Of a stretch of 7,536 bases of DNA, positions 7,132 to 7,536 are shown in pieces. The stretch's first letter is position 1. Each line of letters opens with the position of its first letter. Source of the stretch: Saprospiraceae bacterium (GTDB taxonomy: Bacteria > Bacteroidota > Bacteroidia > Chitinophagales > Saprospiraceae). The translations under genes were made by a program, and so were the position numbers. The DNA is taken from the NCBI GenBank assembly GCA_020852155.1, contig JADZBJ010000080.1, positions 1 through 7,536 on the forward strand, given 5' to 3'. The notes under the pieces were generated by a model, which worked only from the letters and a program-made list of their open reading frames with translations, did not search any database and was not told the origin of the DNA.

Positions 7132-7536
7132 ATGCGCCACCTGTACATTACAGTCATTTTATTTTCTCTTGTACGCATTGTTGCTGCCCAATCCGGCTTT
7201 AGCCAGATGGTACTTTTACCCAACTCCAGGTCGTGTACATTTGCTTCTGTTGTCGTCAGCAATGACACTATTGTATGTTTTGGCGATTTATATAGTAAAG
7301 ATCAACAAAAATGGGGAGCGTGTCTCTCGATGTTTGATTCTACAGGTCAACTGCTTTTTGTTACCGCTTGTTTTGATAGTGTTTATCAACAGACGATTGA
7401 TCCGCAATGTCAACTGATCCGCACGAGCGACGGCGGGTATTTAGGCGTAGGCTCGCAGGGTGTGGGCAAAAAAACGGCGGCTTACAAGTTTTCGCACGAT
7501 GGCACATTGGAATGGTCGCATTTTTACCGGGAAAAC
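7132..7536 (+). CDS. Secreted propeller-repeat protein (partial, N-terminal 135 residues)
   Basis: The frame is open from ATG at 7132 to the right edge, giving 135 codons without a stop; the rest is outside the window. Residues 1-19 are a signal peptide (MRHLYITVILFSLVRIVAA) before Gln20, which supports this start over any upstream one. Two repeats of the propeller type are visible: residues 63-75 with turn Gly72, and 117-128 (AYKFSHDGTLEW) with turn Gly124, 52 residues apart. Between them LIRTSDGGYLGVGS (95-108) is the strand pattern often found in Bacteroidota beta-propeller proteins. The repeat and spacing match those in the minus-strand protease at the left of the window (for example YVFKLTPEGTLSW, residues 751-763). 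No catalytic motif is seen in the visible part. Function is unknown; a surface binding role is only a guess. It is separated from the upstream gene by a terminator. Confidence 0.85.
   Translation, partial: MRHLYITVILFSLVRIVAAQSGFSQMVLLPNSRSCTFASVVVSNDTIVCFGDLYSKDQQKWGACLSMFDSTGQLLFVTACFDSVYQQTIDPQCQLIRTSDGGYLGVGSQGVGKKTAAYKFSHDGTLEWSHFYREN

Noticed and set aside
7169..7417. An 82-codon plus-strand open frame near the right edge
   Set aside because: It overlaps the third gene in another frame; the frame starting at 7132 has a signal peptide and propeller repeats and stays open to the edge.

Overview
The window looks like chromosomal DNA of a Bacteroidota bacterium, most likely from the Saprospiria/Chitinophagia side of the phylum. 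Three things point there. All three proteins begin with signal peptides ending in the typical '(Y/A)AQ' cleavage context. The complete one ends in a type A C-terminal sorting domain of the type IX secretion system (T9SS). None of the three starts has a Shine-Dalgarno sequence at usable spacing; each is preceded by A/T-rich or pyrimidine-rich DNA. I cannot name the species.

Layout. Positions 1-2882 (minus strand) hold the first 960 codons of a large secreted multidomain protein that runs off the left edge: signal peptide, M43 (pappalysin/cytophagalysin-type) zinc metalloprotease domain, two PKD/Ig-like domains, about seven propeller-type repeats, an Asp-rich calcium-binding-like segment, and the start of another module. 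No plus-strand frame over this stretch makes a credible protein. Positions 2883-3629 form a 747-base divergent intergenic region: an AT-rich part with several palindromes, a stem-loop-rich part near 3412-3481, and a strong intrinsic terminator pointing to the minus strand at 3512-3545, which is odd because no recognisable minus-strand gene feeds it. Positions 3630-7013 (plus) hold a complete 1127-residue second M43 metalloprotease with a parallel beta-helix region, a helical linker and a T9SS tail. It is followed by a clear terminator (7021-7062), a pyrimidine-rich spacer, and the first 135 codons of a third secreted protein (7132 to the right edge) that shows the same propeller-type repeat as the first gene.

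How they fit together. The two proteases are arranged head to head and share only the M43 catalytic plan; their downstream domains differ completely. All three products are predicted to be exported, and the second certainly looks destined for T9SS release or surface attachment. The plausible common role is extracellular protein degradation or surface binding, but no substrate can be read from the sequence. No RNA gene, CRISPR array, insertion sequence or recognisable defence system is present. The most unusual points are the orphan reverse terminator with nearby hairpins, the Asn-for-Gly change in the zinc motif of the second protease, and the domain architectures.
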